From Muraenolepis orangiensis (taxonomy: Eukaryota > Chordata > Actinopteri > Gadiformes > Muraenolepididae), in NCBI GenBank assembly GCA_027704905.1, contig CM051007.1, forward strand, positions 19,848,059-19,912,058: a DNA stretch of 64,000 nt. The letters run 5' to 3'. The notes beneath the pieces were generated by a model. It was given only the letters and a program-made list of their open reading frames with translations. It searched no databases and was not told the origin of the DNA. This document shows, piece after piece, positions 1 through 12,699 of the stretch (positions are counted from its first letter, which is position 1; the number at the start of each line of letters is the position of its first letter). The translations under genes and the position numbers were made by a program.

Positions 1-572
1 TAATGTGCAGTGCTGTTTATTTCCACGACCTAGTTTAGTGGTCCTGTCCCAACAGGAAAAAAAACCACATGCCCTTTCCAGCGCTGTGTATTGCTCCCTC
101 GCCTCCAGAATGCATGGGGGGGGACTGTTGTAAATGACAATAGTGCACTTCAAAAAAAAAAAAAGAGGCTATTTTCCAGGACTGGACAAGTCATTCATTA
201 ACGTAGAATGTGTAGAAGCATATCAAACTTTTTGGACATTTCTTAAGAACATAGTATACATAGTAAAACAATTTGTAATGTATTAATAATAATATAATAG
301 TAGTAGTAGTTGTAGATAATTTTTTTTAAATTATTATTATTATTCTAATTATTGGTTATCATTCAACTCGACTAAAAATCGTGCCGATGTCTTTAAAAGG
401 CATCCGCGAAGACCCAGGGGGTGGTGGTGGGGGGGGGGAAGCTTCCTTTAGGGGGAAACAGCCAGGCCTACACTATATAGACGTATAGATGGTGTGTCAT
501 ACGCATGCCTGCCCCCCCCCCCCCCCCCTAATGTGTTTCTAACAGGTTTCCAGCAGGGGCAGTGGCTCTCTG

Positions 573-710
573 CTACTCTCCCCGAGGTAGTCCTCTTAAT
601 ACATCTGATAAGGGGGTCATAAGGTCGTCGGGCAGGCGAGAGAGATACTCACTGATCTGTGTGCTGCGGCTGGTAAAACCCTGTGACCCCACCTGAGTGC
701 TGCTTTGACC
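573..710 (-). other. Weak candidate minus-strand terminal exon
   Basis: Read on the minus strand, a pyrimidine-rich tract ending in CTAAG (AG at 712-711) precedes a 45-codon open frame that ends in TAG at 575-573. The composition looks protein-like, with segments such as SEYLSRLPDDLMTPLSDVL. A minus-strand AATAAA lies at 21-16, about 550 bases past the stop. I recognise no family, and no other exon of such a gene is visible. A 45-codon open frame can occur by chance. Confidence 0.15.
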
Positions 711-1018
711 CTTAGAGGAAAAAAAAAGGAAGAAATAATGTATATAATATATATATATATATATAAATACATGCTCTGTCTCTGCTGTAATAGGATGTTG
801 TGGGGATGCAGTGTTTTGATGAGTTTAACTTAAAAAAAAAATTAAAAAAACATTTACACAAATATAACTCCTGTCAATGAAATATATATATATTTTTATA
901 TTTGCTGTTTTGATTTAATTTGAGTTTTTATTAGGTTTTTGGAGTTGAAACGCAGAATGAAAAACTAACTCACGTGGCCAGCTGCCTTGGCTAGCCCGAC
1001 CATGCTAATTACAGGCCA

Positions 1019-1230
<212 letters not shown>

Positions 1231-1526
1231 CACATATTGGCACTTTGCACAATCCACAAGCATTGATCAGACCCACAGGACAATCTGCTTATCCAGTTAA
1301 GACACAGCACACTTACACTGCACTTTCCATTTGAAACCAATGGAAAGACCATGCATAGCAAATCTTGAAATAAAATATTCACAGCAGTTTCTTTCATCAA
1401 CACATGTAAAGGACAAATAATACTAATTAATAATATAATATATTTTTGTTTTTTTTAACGCAGAAAAAGGCATTGTTCATAGTGATATCCACTCTCTGAT
1501 TTTGAACAATGGAAATGTACTAGTTT

Positions 1527-1620
1527 CATCCATCCATCCATTCAGTGTCTACTGCTTATCCGGGATTGGGTCGTGGAGGTCCTAGTTTTAGTTGTATCCA
1601 ATACCGTCTCTCCATGATGG
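1527..1620 (-). mobile_element. 5'-truncated Rex3 LINE 3' end
   Basis: CATC repeats followed by a segment matching the 3' end of the larger Rex3 copy at 18470: both have CCATCCATC, then CTGCTTATCC or CCGCTTATCC, then GGTCGTGGAGGT or GGTCGCGGAGGT. In the minus orientation this is the 3' untranslated end plus the (GATG)n tail typical of Rex3. No coding sequence remains. The inner boundary near the CT array is uncertain. Confidence 0.7.
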
Positions 1621-1658
1621 GAGTTATCCTATAAACGCTGCAATATGTTTTACCTGTC

Positions 1659-1840
<182 letters not shown>

Positions 1841-2401
1841 CATAACTGAGAGAAAGAATTGTGCACACAGGAGGGAGTGAAGTAAGGAAGCCTCTCAGAC
1901 TACGCAAAGTCGAATCCTATTTAGGGAACAATCCTGCTATTGTGTCGGGGACAGCGTCGGAAAAGGAAGGAAGCGCGGACAGAGGATCAGTTATTTCCCC
2001 CCCCCCCCCCTGTGCAGCGTTAAAGACAACAGCTACCATCTGATTCCCAGGTGGAAAATCGAGTGTGTCAGAAGTGTCCGGCTTTGGGCTGGTGAGAAGG
2101 CACAGTGGGCTGTGGGCTCATGAATAAATCAATGATGGATTTGTTTACTCTCTGGTATATTTCCCTGAGCTGTTTCTGCATGCCGGGTTGTTGTTGTCTA
2201 TTCTATCTGGTAGAAGGTCGAATTAAAAAAAACTAAATTATTTGACTTTATTAAGGAGGGAAACGTGCTGTCCAGACCAACACAGCTCGTGTAGAAGTCT
2301 TATCTTAGTTTTATTGCCTGTTTTTTTTTTAAGCAAGGCAAGGCTATCCGATAACATGACCCCCAAGGATGGGTGGTGTGCCCCTGTCGTTCTGCTCCTG
2401 A

Positions 2402-2552
<151 letters not shown>

Positions 2553-3612
2553 TCTCAGACACAGACACACACCTCAGACCACAGACCTCAGACGTCTTTG
2601 TATGCCGTAGATGAATGATTTAAGCAATGCCCCGCACCAGCAAATTAGCCCAGCCATTTCAGGTCTCCCCCTTGGAAAAGGCCGATGCTAACTCATCTGC
2701 CCCGACTCATTCTGCAGTTTGGAGCCAAATAGTTTCGAAAGCCTATTGGCAGTTTTGAATAATTGATGGCTGTTTGTTCCCTGTTGTTCAACTGGGCGAG
2801 CAGCTCCGGTGAATACTTATATATCGAAACGGTAGAAATTCGTCCCTGCTCGTTATGTCTCTGAAAGCGCTTCTCCTTCTATTCTTCTCTCTTTTAAAGT
2901 ATTTTTAGTTATTTTTTTTACTCAATAATGGCACTAAACTGTGCTACTGCCTTAGAAGTGAGTGTTGTCATTTCGCTTGGTTTTTATGTTAATCCAAACC
3001 TCAAGAGAAGACTCCCCCCCCCCCCCCCCCCCAACCCTTGCCAGGAAGTTTATCGGAAATTAAGAATGAAGGTAAAGTGAAAAACGACGAGGAACATCAT
3101 ACATCCGATGAATGAATGCTTGAAGAATATATCCACTATATAGCATCATAAACCAGAGCGCTGACTGAATTAAACGAACGGCCTGTTGAATTAATATACC
3201 TGCCCCGGCTCTTCTTCTCTTAGTTTACCCCGGCTACTAAATGCTTAAAGTGACGCTTGCACGTCCTGACGTGCTCCAGATTGATCGTCCCTGCTCAAAC
3301 GCCCCGCACTATAAATCACTCCCTGGCCCCGGCTTAGGCCATTAATCACCCCCACGCTCCTCTCTCCCACCCAACACAGACGCCAGACACAGAGTACAGA
3401 CACAGGAGTTGCCCGCAAAATACTAATTTTAACAATAATAATAATAATAATAATAATGATGATGATAATAATAAAGGTGTCTCGTCTGAGTTTAAGATTC
3501 TGAAGCTCCAGCCGGTTTTCCGTTTAACCTGGAGATTTAGGAGAGTAAGCGAACGAGTCACGAACGAGTGACTGACATAAAATTCGCGGGTGGTTATCGA
3601 CAACGACTCCGC

Positions 3613-3796
<184 letters not shown>

Positions 3797-4447
3797 TCCA
3801 AAGTCGTAGGCATGATCAATTAAAGGCTCCATTTGAACCAACCATGATGGATATGAATAATTAGTGGGCTTCGTGTCCACTTCACCTGCCAGAAAACGAA
3901 CCACCGTCCACTTCCATCCGTATTCTTTCAAACTACTCTGTCACTCTGTTTGTTATGCTTTTCGGATCACGTTTTTTCCCGCCACCATAACGGGCGAGGC
4001 GCGTGTCGAGCGTGAAATCACAAAAAACGATTAGTAATACGACCCCTGGAAAATCAATAACATGAATACTCCATAATGCCAAAGACTGCAGTCGGCTAGA
4101 GCGTGTGTCTGGGGTTATCCTTTCTAAGGATAACGTACATTTTATCCGTTTTGCAAAGGCGAAACATAAAATAACAAAAAAAAAAAAATAAAAAAATAGG
4201 AACACCTCGTTACTTTGCAGGGGCTGAAATGAATACCTGGATGTTGCGGCCATCTCCCCTGACTTGGATCTAAATCACAAATTTGCCCACTTATGATCTA
4301 CATGAGAAAAGGCGGGCGTTTGGGGGGAGGGCGACGTTGCGATGACCATGCGGCTGAAAGGGGCTCGCAGGCGCCCTCCTTTTGATGGAAGCAAACCGCC
4401 ACCTTTCATGTTGAGACACAAGGACCCATGAGTGCATCGCATATAAG

Positions 4448-4530
4448 CGCTCTCTCTCTCTCTCTCGCTCTCTCGCTCTCTCGCTCTCTCGCTCTCTCTG
4501 TGTGTGTGTGTGTATCTCTCTCACTCATGA
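4448..4530. repeat. CT/CTCG and TG compound microsatellite
   Basis: CT repeats, then several CTCTCTCG units, then a short TG block and TCTCTCTCAC. Confidence 0.9.
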
Positions 4531-4685
4531 TCCACTTGGACGCATACTGCATGCGGGTGGGGACTTTGTGAACGTGATTGTGTTGTGTGTGTGTAATTGT
4601 TTATTTTTTTTAAATTTACATTTCCACTGCATTTGTGGCTGGTGTTTAGATCAGAGTCCCTGTTTCTTTTCTCTCTTTTGTGCAT

Positions 4686-4690
<5 letters not shown>

Positions 4691-4780
<90 letters not shown>

Positions 4781-4812
4781 CACACACAGTGTGTATATAT
4801 ACATATACATTG
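4691..4812. repeat. (CA)n microsatellite with TA tail
   Basis: About 86 bases of CA, then CTCTCACACACAGTGTGTATATATACATATACA. The last part is a small imperfect palindrome. Confidence 0.93.
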
Positions 4813-5418
4813 TGGAGATCGTACATCATGTTGCTGTGGGCAACACTGACCCGCCCCCCCTCCCCCTTGCCTTACAGGATGTAATAATGAATACATGAAT
4901 GAATCAGTCTTCATGCAGTAGACTTATATAGTCTTGTTTGAATATAAGACTTTCCTAAACTGCAATGTTCTTTGCTGAAACACTTGTGGTGTCTAAATGG
5001 CATCCGGCCAATGCTATTGTTGCTCAGTCTCACAAGCCGAGATTGAGGGAATTGCGTTTTATTCATATTTAAGGTGCTCTAGGTAAGATTTAAGAGCTAC
5101 ACTTTGTCATTTGTGAGGGATGCCATGGCCATCTGTAAGCTTTTAGTGAGTGTAATGCTCTGTGAGAATATGTTGCTTTGAGTCGACCGGGCCTGTAAGA
5201 GCCAATTCAGTCTGAACAATTTAAACCGCTCACTTCTGACCAATCAGGGGCATCTCTTCCCCTGATTGGTGAGGGTTGGAATACGTCTTGCTTGTCAGGC
5301 ACAGCTGCACGAAGAATACAACACCATTTTCTTTTGATCTCGGGAGTTTTTCTCCCAACCGGCAGCAGCTTTAAAACAAATAACTTGTTACTCATTTTCA
5401 CTTTGTTTCCTCCTCCAG

Positions 5419-5529
5419 CACGCGTCAGTGTCACCTCCTGCTGGACGTGTTCAACTCCACGGAGCACGAGGTCACCGTGAGCGCCAAGAACAACCAGGAC
5501 CTCGTCCTGCACACCAGCGAGTGCCAGAG
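5419..5529 (+). CDS. trappc9: trappc9 coding exon (first of three in window)
   Basis: This is an internal exon of TRAPP complex subunit 9 (NIBP), a subunit of the TRAPP II tethering complex that acts in Golgi and endosomal vesicle traffic and has also been linked to NF-kappaB signalling. The first base completes a codon from the previous exon. Then 36 codons follow, including LLLDVFNSTEHEVTVSAKN and LVLHTSECQ, and the exon ends with two bases (AG) of an Arg codon finished by the exon at 22999. Boundaries are a pyrimidine-rich acceptor (AG 5417-5418) and a GTAAGG donor at 5530. The residues agree with what I remember of the vertebrate TRAPPC9 C-terminal third, and the phase-correct join to the next two exons supports the call independently. 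The previous exon lies outside the window. Confidence 0.92.
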
Positions 5530-5611
5530 GTAAGGGGGCAAAGCACAGGCACCAGACCATTGGGATAACCCAGCCTTGGTGGCATTTGGAAGTTGGCAGT
5601 AGCTCAGGAGG

Positions 5612-6030
5612 TAGTAAGATTCAAGATTCAAGATAACTTTATTTATCCCGAGGGAAATGAAGGTGCAACAGTTGACACAGGGGGAATAAATGCACACAAA
5701 AATATACTAATACCTAAAAGCTAAAAACTAAATAACAACAACTAACTAAACAAAACTAGTATAAACAAAATATAAATAAATTAACTCTAAATGAAATCTA
5801 AATGTATTGATAGATGAATAGATGAATTGCACAATTTACAGTATTATTACAGTAATACGTAGGTATATACAATACACAACAATACGTATAGTGTAAATTG
5901 GCAGTAATAAAATATTAATAAATAACTCGGATGAATACTGAAAAAGTGAAAAGTGAAATTGAATTTACAGTGCAAAATTACAGTGAAAGGATTTACAGTG
6001 CGTTGACCAAAAAAATAAATAACAGTGCGT
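5612..6030 (-). mobile_element. LINE 3'-end fragment (Rex1/CR1-like tail)
   Basis: It starts with TTCAAGATTCAAGATAACTTTATTTATCCCGAGGGAAAT. Read on the minus strand this is the common teleost LINE end in which a CCCTCGGGATAAATAAAG motif is followed by TTGAATC repeats. A long AT-rich, A-rich stretch follows to about 6020 with no open frame. The family assignment rests on memory of this tail. The distal boundary is approximate. Confidence 0.55.
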
Positions 6031-6072
6031 TGGCCTCAGGTCACTGAGTCTCCACTGTCCCTCTCACGACCC

Positions 6073-6328
6073 GAGGTAGATGAATTAGAGCGTAGTCGTC
6101 TCAAAACCGGAAGGTTGCTGGTTCGATCCCGGCTCTTCCTAGCAAAAGTGTCGAGGTGTCCCTGAGCAAGACACCCTAACTGCTCTCGACGTGCTGGCTG
6201 TCTCCTTGCATGTCTGACTCCACCGTCGGTGGTTGAATGTGTGAGTGAATGGGTGAATGTGAGGCATGACTTGATAAAGCGCTTTGGATAAAAGCGCTTT
6301 ATCAAAAGGCAGAACATTTACCATTTGG
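6073..6328 (+). mobile_element. tRNA-derived SINE, family A copy 1
   Basis: An RNA polymerase III box-B-like motif (GGTTCGATCC) lies about 50 bases after a degenerate box-A-like GAGGTAGA. The body carries GAGGTGTCCCTGAGCAAGACACC and GACGTGCTGGCTGTCTCCTTGC, and the tail has AAAGCGCTTTGGATAAAAGCG and TTTACCATTTG. The same order of segments recurs at 14593-14860, so this is a dispersed family and not a functional tRNA gene. Confidence 0.8.
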
Positions 6329-6487
6329 ACAAACTGCATGATGACAAAAATAAATGACAACACAACTATGGCAGAGGGCAAAAGCAGCAATTATTATAAT
6401 AGTAATAATAATGCAGGGATAACAACTATCATAGATGGCAGAATTCAAACCAGATTTCCCTAATCACGTCTAAGAAGCTGCGGAAAT

Positions 6488-6640
6488 AAATCTAAATCTA
6501 AATCTGGAGGATTGAATCCTCTTTATAAGTCACATACATGTACACACACAGTGAAATGTGTTTCTCTGCATTTAACCCATCCTAGTATTAGGAGCAGTGG
6601 GCAGCTATTTTATATACAGCGCCCGGGGAGCAGTAAGTAA
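6488..6640 (-). mobile_element. SINE family B 3' fragment
   Basis: Reverse complement of the 3' half of the repeat at 8634-8826. Shared segments are the ACATACATGTACACACACAGTGAAAT motif, a GCAGTGGGCAGCTATT block and a GCGCCCGGGGAGCAGT block also seen at 22355. AATCTAAATCTAAATCT repeats flank it, matching the tail of the 8.6 kb copy. Confidence 0.7.
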
Positions 6641-6892
6641 GTCCTAACAGACTCAGCAACTCAGCCGCCCCTAATAACATGAGGAACTGGGGCTTGGCTC
6701 ATCCCAACTCATCTTCCCTAACTGTAACTGTGGCTGTTGACTTTGCCAGTTAAAGTGAAACGTCTCTAAAGTAAACGTCCCCCTCCCCGGTATTTTAGGT
6801 TCGGCCGTTTGGGGTTTGATAATGACCGCGTTGGGAAAGACTTTTTTTTTATGCTTTATGTCTCAAGCTGCACATCACTTTTCAAAACACCC

Positions 6893-6962
6893 TACTGCGG
6901 GAGGGAATGCGGAGTAAGCATTCCATTGTACTTGGCATATACAAATCTTGTATCTTGTATCT
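6893..6962 (+). repeat. Dispersed tail repeat (AAGCATTCCATTGTACT), copy 1
   Basis: Contains GGAGTAAGCATTCCATTGTACTTG followed by ATCTTGTATCTTG. The same core occurs at 15306, 34449 and, inverted, near 62076. It looks like the 3' end of a retroposon family, with the core followed by an AATAAA-containing or TTGAAT-containing tail. Confidence 0.65.
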
Positions 6963-7068
6963 ACCTTTTCCTCTGACTTGATTCACACTGAACGGCTGAA
7001 ATGCATCTGTTCTTCCCGCCGTTAAGTTTTTCCGTATTTCGTCACAGACGAAGTACAACATATGTTCA

Positions 7069-7084
7069 CGAGACACACACGCAC

Positions 7085-7123
<39 letters not shown>

Positions 7124-7184
7124 CTACACACACACACACGCACACCTACACACCTACACACCTACACACACACACACACACACT
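7069..7184. repeat. CA-based compound repeat
   Basis: CA dinucleotides mixed with CACGCACACCTACA units, CACCTACA being a repeated variant. Confidence 0.9.
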
Positions 7185-7327
7185 TTGGCAGATGCACCTC
7201 TTCACCTCTCTGGTGTTCTACTGGCTTCCTACTGCGTCTCCTCCTCCCTCATTCCAACCTTCCCCTGGGAAGTATCAAATTATGATTCCTATCACTGCTG
7301 TCGCTCAAGAGTATGCTTTGCCTTCAG

Positions 7328-7514
<187 letters not shown>

Positions 7515-7957
7515 CACACCATTGGTCTGTTCACACCAATAAATTCAACTGTGTTTTAAAGACTATTTGGCTGACACGTTCCGTTTCACTATTAATCTTG
7601 CATGACATGCAAAAAAAGCGGCAGGAGTTGCTTATAAAAAAAAAACCAAACAAAACGAAAACGTAAAGAAAAACATTCGCAATTGGGTCTCATCCAACTC
7701 ACCCCCACACCCCCCACCTCCATCCGCTATCTCTCTTCCCCCCCCGCCAAAATATTGATTGACATTTCATTCCCCTCGAAGCCCGAGCACTGGCTTGGGT
7801 GCAAAACAACAACGGCAGTGGTCTGCTGTGCACTCCACTCACCACCACCACCACCACCAGCACCTCTCCGCTGGAGATTTATCTTCAGGGATGACAAGCA
7901 CATAATTGACTATCATCATATTTGCCCAGATCCCAGCGTGTATTGACTCTTTCCACG

Positions 7958-7959
<2 letters not shown>

Positions 7960-8053
<94 letters not shown>

Positions 8054-8060
8054 GACACAC
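7960..8060. repeat. (CA)n microsatellite
   Basis: About 90 bases of uninterrupted CA, ending in CGTTGACACACAC. Confidence 0.96.
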
Positions 8061-8187
8061 ACCGCCCCAACCGCAGACGCCATCCCTCAGCTGGTACCCC
8101 GGACAGAGAGGAGGATGGGGGGGGGACACATTGATGTCGGAATCACACCCCCGTTGAATTGTTTATCGTTTTCAGTTTTTCACGGCC

Positions 8188-8302
8188 ATGCATACGCACG
8201 CATGCATGCACGCACACACACACGCATGCATGCACGCACACATGCACGCATGCATGCACACACGCACGCATGCATGCACACACGCATGCATGCACACATG
8301 CC
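8188..8302. repeat. CATGCATGCACGCACA minisatellite
   Basis: About seven imperfect units built from CATGCATG, CACGCA and CACACA. CATGCATG is self-complementary, so the tract can form small hairpins. Confidence 0.9.
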
Positions 8303-8633
8303 AGCAGCAGAAGGAGCCGCTTGCAGTCAGTGTAACATTACTGTGCCGTCTCGTGGCTTCTCCCGAGTCGTGCGGCGTCCCTCTGGTCGTGGGAAAGGGG
8401 CGTTCTGATGGATGAGCCGGCAAAGTGACTTCAGCCCTGGACTCTGGGAGATAACGCTCTCAATGTGGAACCGGAGAAAAAAGAAAAAAAAAACGACAAA
8501 ACACATTTTGTCACGCTCCATTTCTACGTTAAAACCATTTCTCTTTTTTTTTTATTTGGGGGGCGGAAATGTTGGTGAATGTTTCTTTAGTTTTGGCCAT
8601 TTTAGGGGGCGGCAGTAGCAGTCGTAGTCTGTT

Positions 8634-8826
8634 GGGAAAGTCCCCGAAACACCTGGGAGCATGGCCGAGGTGCCCTTGAGCAAGGCACCAGACCCTTACA
8701 CTGCTACCCCTGCAGGGCAGCTGCTGTATATACAATAGCTGCCCACTGCCCACCACTCTGCCAATTGGCAGAGAAACTAATTTCACTGTGTGTACATGTA
8801 TGTGACCCATAAAGAACATTCAATCC
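8634..8826 (+). mobile_element. SINE family B copy
   Basis: Contains AAGTCCCCGAAACACCTGGG, GAGGTGCCCTTGAGCAAGGCACC, a GCCCACTGCCC block and ACTGTGTGTACATGTATGTGACCCATAAAGAACATTCAATCCTTGAAG. The inverted copy at 22329-22480 preserves more of the 5' part, including a GGTTCAAGTCC box-B-like motif, which marks the family as tRNA-derived. It is followed by short GATTTA repeats. Confidence 0.75.
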
Positions 8827-8949
8827 TTGAAGATTTAGATTTAGATTGTAAATCTGACAATGGAATAGTCCAGTGGTGGCGTTGAAGTTGGTGTGTGTGT
8901 TTGTTTGGTGTTTGTGTAATCTGTGTTTAGGGTGTGACGGACATGGGGG

Positions 8950-9190
8950 ATGAGGCAGGTGGGTGGGTGGGTGGGATGTGTGTGTGTGTGTGGGGGGGGG
9001 GGGGGGGCAGGGGGGGTGGTGGATGGGTGGGATGTGTGTGTGTGTGTGTGGGGGCAGGGGGGGTGGTGGGTGGGTGGGATGTGTGTGTGTGTGTGGGGGC
9101 AGGGGGGGTGGTGGGTGGGTGGGATGTGTGTGTGTGTGTGTGGGGGGGGGGGGGGGGCAGGGGGGGTGGTGGGTGGGAGAGGGGGGGGTA
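8950..9190. repeat. G-rich minisatellite, four units of 53-65 bases
   Basis: Four units of the form GGTGGGTGGGTGGGATG, then (TG)n, then a G run, CA, a second G run and TGGTG. Units vary in TG count and in the length of the G run. The + strand is G-rich with many runs of three or more G. Confidence 0.92.
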
Positions 9191-9331
9191 ATGCTTTGAA
9201 AAGGTGACAGAAAGCTGCTTTCATCTTCACAACATCACTCGTGAAGTGTCTTTCACATGGTGTGTGTTCCACCTCTTCTTGTTCGTTACTCTTTATGGAG
9301 CACACAGTGAGATGACCCCTCTGGTGTTGGG

Positions 9332-9370
9332 AGGTCTTTCTCTGTGTCTGTCTCTCTCTCGCTGTCTGTG

Positions 9371-9420
<50 letters not shown>

Positions 9421-9689
9421 GCACTCTCACTCTCTGTCTCTCTCTCACTGTCTGTGTCTCTGTCTCTCTCTCTCTCTGTCTCACTCGCACTCTCACTCTC
9501 ACTCTCTGTCTCTGTATCGCTGTGTCTCGGTATCTCTCTCTGTATCTGTCTCTCTCTCTCTCTCTCTCTTTCTTGTCTCTTTTTCTCTCACACACTCTCT
9601 GTCTCTCTCTCCGTCTCTCTGTGTCTCGGTATCTCTCTCTGTATCTGTCTCTCTCTCTCTCTCACACACACTCATTATTCTCTCTCTCT

Positions 9690-9725
<36 letters not shown>

Positions 9726-9784
9726 GTGTGTGCATGTGTGTGTGTGCATGTGCGTGCGTGTGCGTGCGCGTGTGTGTGTGTGTG
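9332..9784. repeat. Compound CT / CTGTCT / CACTCGCACTCTC array with TG end
   Basis: CT microsatellite broken by repeated higher-order words (TCTGTGTCTCTGTCTC, CACTCGCACTCTCACTCTC, TGTGTCTCGGTATCTCTCTC, each occurring twice). It ends in a TG/TGCG/TGCA block from 9692. The repeated words indicate segmental duplication inside the array. Confidence 0.93.
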
Positions 9785-10165
9785 AGAAATAAAGAGTATT
9801 TCCTTAATGTGACACGGACATCAATGTTGATGAATATATGCTTGCGTCTCAACCGGGTGGGCTTTCAGACTGATGCTTTCCGCCCAGGACCAGCAGTCGA
9901 TAGTTAATATAATTGGTTCAGTGCTGTTCTGACCTATGTCAATATGATTGCTTACATCGGGGTTGCACTTTTGTCAGACACATTAAATGAAGCTGCGACA
10001 CCACACAGAAGCTGTATCGATCGACGATACAACACATTGTTAACAATTGTGGATTTTTATAGACTGATCATTCTGGTGAGATTAACATTACCTGAATGGA
10101 GAACTTGCTAATTCCGTCTTCCTCTCTCGTCAATATCTTAAACAATACATTAGTAATTCATTATG

Positions 10166-10177
10166 CGCGCACACACA

Positions 10178-10209
<32 letters not shown>

Positions 10210-10217
10210 CACACACT
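10166..10217. repeat. CA / CGCA microsatellite
   Basis: CGCACACACACG, then CGCA repeats, then CA repeats. Confidence 0.9.
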
Positions 10218-10376
10218 GTTGCAGAATCCTGTGAAGTTGCCACACTGCTGTTGGCGTTGACTGCTCATGTGATCATATGCGCGTGGGTGCTCGGTGCCTC
10301 TTAAGGTCAGAGCCTGTCTTTCCCTCGAGCCGGGAGCCTCCAGGGCCCCATTGCTCTGCGTCAGGGCCCCAGCTGT

Positions 10377-10391
10377 GTGTGTCTCTCTCTG

Positions 10392-10445
<54 letters not shown>

Positions 10446-10455
10446 GGGGGGGGGG
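10377..10455. repeat. (CT)n microsatellite ending in a G run
   Basis: CTGTCTCTGTCT followed by about 45 bases of CT, then CGGGGGGGGGGGG. Confidence 0.93.
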
Positions 10456-12348
10456 ATCCAACGGAGCTTCAGGCCCCCCCTCAAATAGCTTTCAAAGTAC
10501 CATAGCCTAGGTGCAAAAGCTTCCCCTGTGGAGTCATCAGAGTTCTCCCCACAGAGTAGCCAGACAATTGATATAAGAAGATGGCAGGTCAGAGGACTTA
10601 GGACTACAATGACCAGCGGTGCAAGCTTGTGTGAGGACCCAAACGGGGTTAATAAGCATGTGGCTTAATCATAGTATGTCAGGTCAAAGGTTACATTTGC
10701 ACTTTAGAGGTCTATATATCAATAGAATATGATATCCACTATTATTATTATTATTATTATGGATGGTGCCAGTACACCATAACATCACTAATTATATTAT
10801 TCTATATATTATTCAGTTATTTGTGTTAGGCTCATATAGAATTAGTTCAGAAAATTGTCCCGTAATAGTCATCTTGCATCTTGCATTTAAAGTCTTGCAT
10901 TTAAAAGGATTAGTATGGTTTTGTATATGTACTGTATATGCATGTAGATATATCAACTTGTCTGTTCATTTAGGAGCAACACTTATTTGCAGACTCTTCA
11001 TTCTTGCTAAGCTTAAGGTCACGAGGTTAACTAATAAACCCAATCAAATAAAAAGCAATGTGATCTGAAGCCTCAATAGATATTTCAAACTCTTTGTAAG
11101 TGGTCAATTGTTGGCGTGTTTAGAACCAATGGAAAATAGTTTGCGAATGGAACCACCCAAGCGGAACACTCAACACGCCTACCCACAGATGAACATACCC
11201 ATGCGGACGCCGTGGAGGGGGGTGGAGTGAAACCCATCCCATCCCAGCCTGGACATTCACTCAGACGGAGCAGGAGGCTTAATCGGATTAAGCGAGGGGC
11301 CGATAAAATATACGTTTTTTGCATCGGAAAAGCAGCCGGCCGGTATGTCTCGCTAGGTGGCAGCCGGGGCTTTCAAGAGAACTCTTCCAACTCCACTCCA
11401 TAAGTTCCTCGGCCGCTACGTGGTTTCTTCTCCCCCCCCCCCCACCGTACAAGACACTCCCAAGAACCCCCCCCCCCCCCCCCCCTGGCCCCGCCTGCTT
11501 TTCTTTGGTGGCTCTGGGTACCAAAGGGATGGCGCAACAAACGCACACAAGACACTTTTCCCATTTGTGTGTGTGCTTTCTTAAGCAGCTCTTGACCTTA
11601 AGTCTAGTGAGTCTTAGAGAGACTCTAGGCGAGTCTTAGAGGAATGGTTATTTTGCATCATCCACCAGACAGATCCCTAAGTAGGGGTGGGGGGGGGGGG
11701 TGGGCGCCTTTTAGTCCGCTGGCCGTCTTTCGTGGGGCCGCTGTGAGCGTGAAGCGACCGTAATGTGGCCATTAGGATTCGCTGATGACAACGCGGGTCT
11801 GTCGAGGTTAGGGCGTGGCTGGTGGAGGGTCTTGAGGTGGAGATCGGGAAGGAATGGATGGTATACCTCCTCTTCCTCTGCCTCCTCCTGCTCCTATGTG
11901 TCCGCGCCATCGTGTTTTCTCCAGCAGTTTCTCCTCGCTCTAGGCTGAATGGATTATACTCGTCTGTGGCATTGATGCCACAAACTCTCTGTTCACGTTG
12001 ATGGATCAGAAAATGCCACACACACACACACACACACATCTCCCTCCCCAAGTCACATTTTCATGGAATTATGTCGAATTGCATTGTTTCGCCTGTTGGA
12101 AATACCGCAGGACTTTCGGACAGCTAAATATAGAGTGCACACCCTGTATAAAACCCCGATGGCTGTCCGGAGGTGAATGTGTTTCACTCTTTGACGCCTA
12201 TACCCGTTGCCATTGTTTACATTATTATTATTGTTGTCGTGTCGCCGGCGACGACCGACCGAGCTGTGTCTCCCGTTGCCGGCGAGGAGTATATTAATGG
12301 CTGATGATCGTGCAGCCTCATGCTGCTGGCAGGCAGAGTGGTGAGCAG

Positions 12349-12396
12349 CAGGGGGAGGAGGAGGAGGAGGAGGAGGAGGAGGAGGAGGAGGAGGGG
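12349..12396. repeat. (GGA)n triplet repeat
   Basis: About 15 GGA units. The polyarginine and polyproline open frames across it have no other support. Confidence 0.93.
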
Positions 12397-12599
12397 TGCT
12401 ATGGAGAGGCAGTCTATAAATAGCGCAGGTTCTCGGCTGCCTCCGCGCCCACCCCACCTCCCTCCCCCCGCCTCCCTCCCTCCCTCCTCGCCTCCCCCAC
12501 AATGAGGCGCTGGCACGTGAGCTAAAAATAGTGCAATGTGTGAGTAGAATACTTGTGAACTGCTGTATTTATATGTTTGCGTACCCCAGTGTTATGCTA

Positions 12600-12689
12600 T
12601 TGTCTGCTTCAACTAATGTACACCTTGTAAGTCGCTTTGGATAAAAGCGTCTGCCAAATGCCCTAAATGTAAATGTAAATGTAAATGTA
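12600..12689 (+). mobile_element. L2-type retroposon 3' tail
   Basis: TTGTAAGTCGCTTTGGATAAAAGCGTCTGCCAAATG followed by AAATGT repeats (TAAATGTAAATGTAAATGTA). This is the well-known conserved 3' end of vertebrate L2-clade LINEs and the SINEs that share their tail. Only the tail is recognisable. Confidence 0.8.
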
Positions 12690-12699
12690 GAATGAGAGA

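Noticed and set aside
6120..6150. tRNA gene
   Set aside because: The GGTTCGATCC box B is within a SINE family repeated at 14640. No cloverleaf can be drawn around it.
8188..8302. CRISPR-like array of regular repeats
   Set aside because: CATGCATG/CACGCA units have no unique spacers, and this is a vertebrate genome; it is a simple minisatellite.
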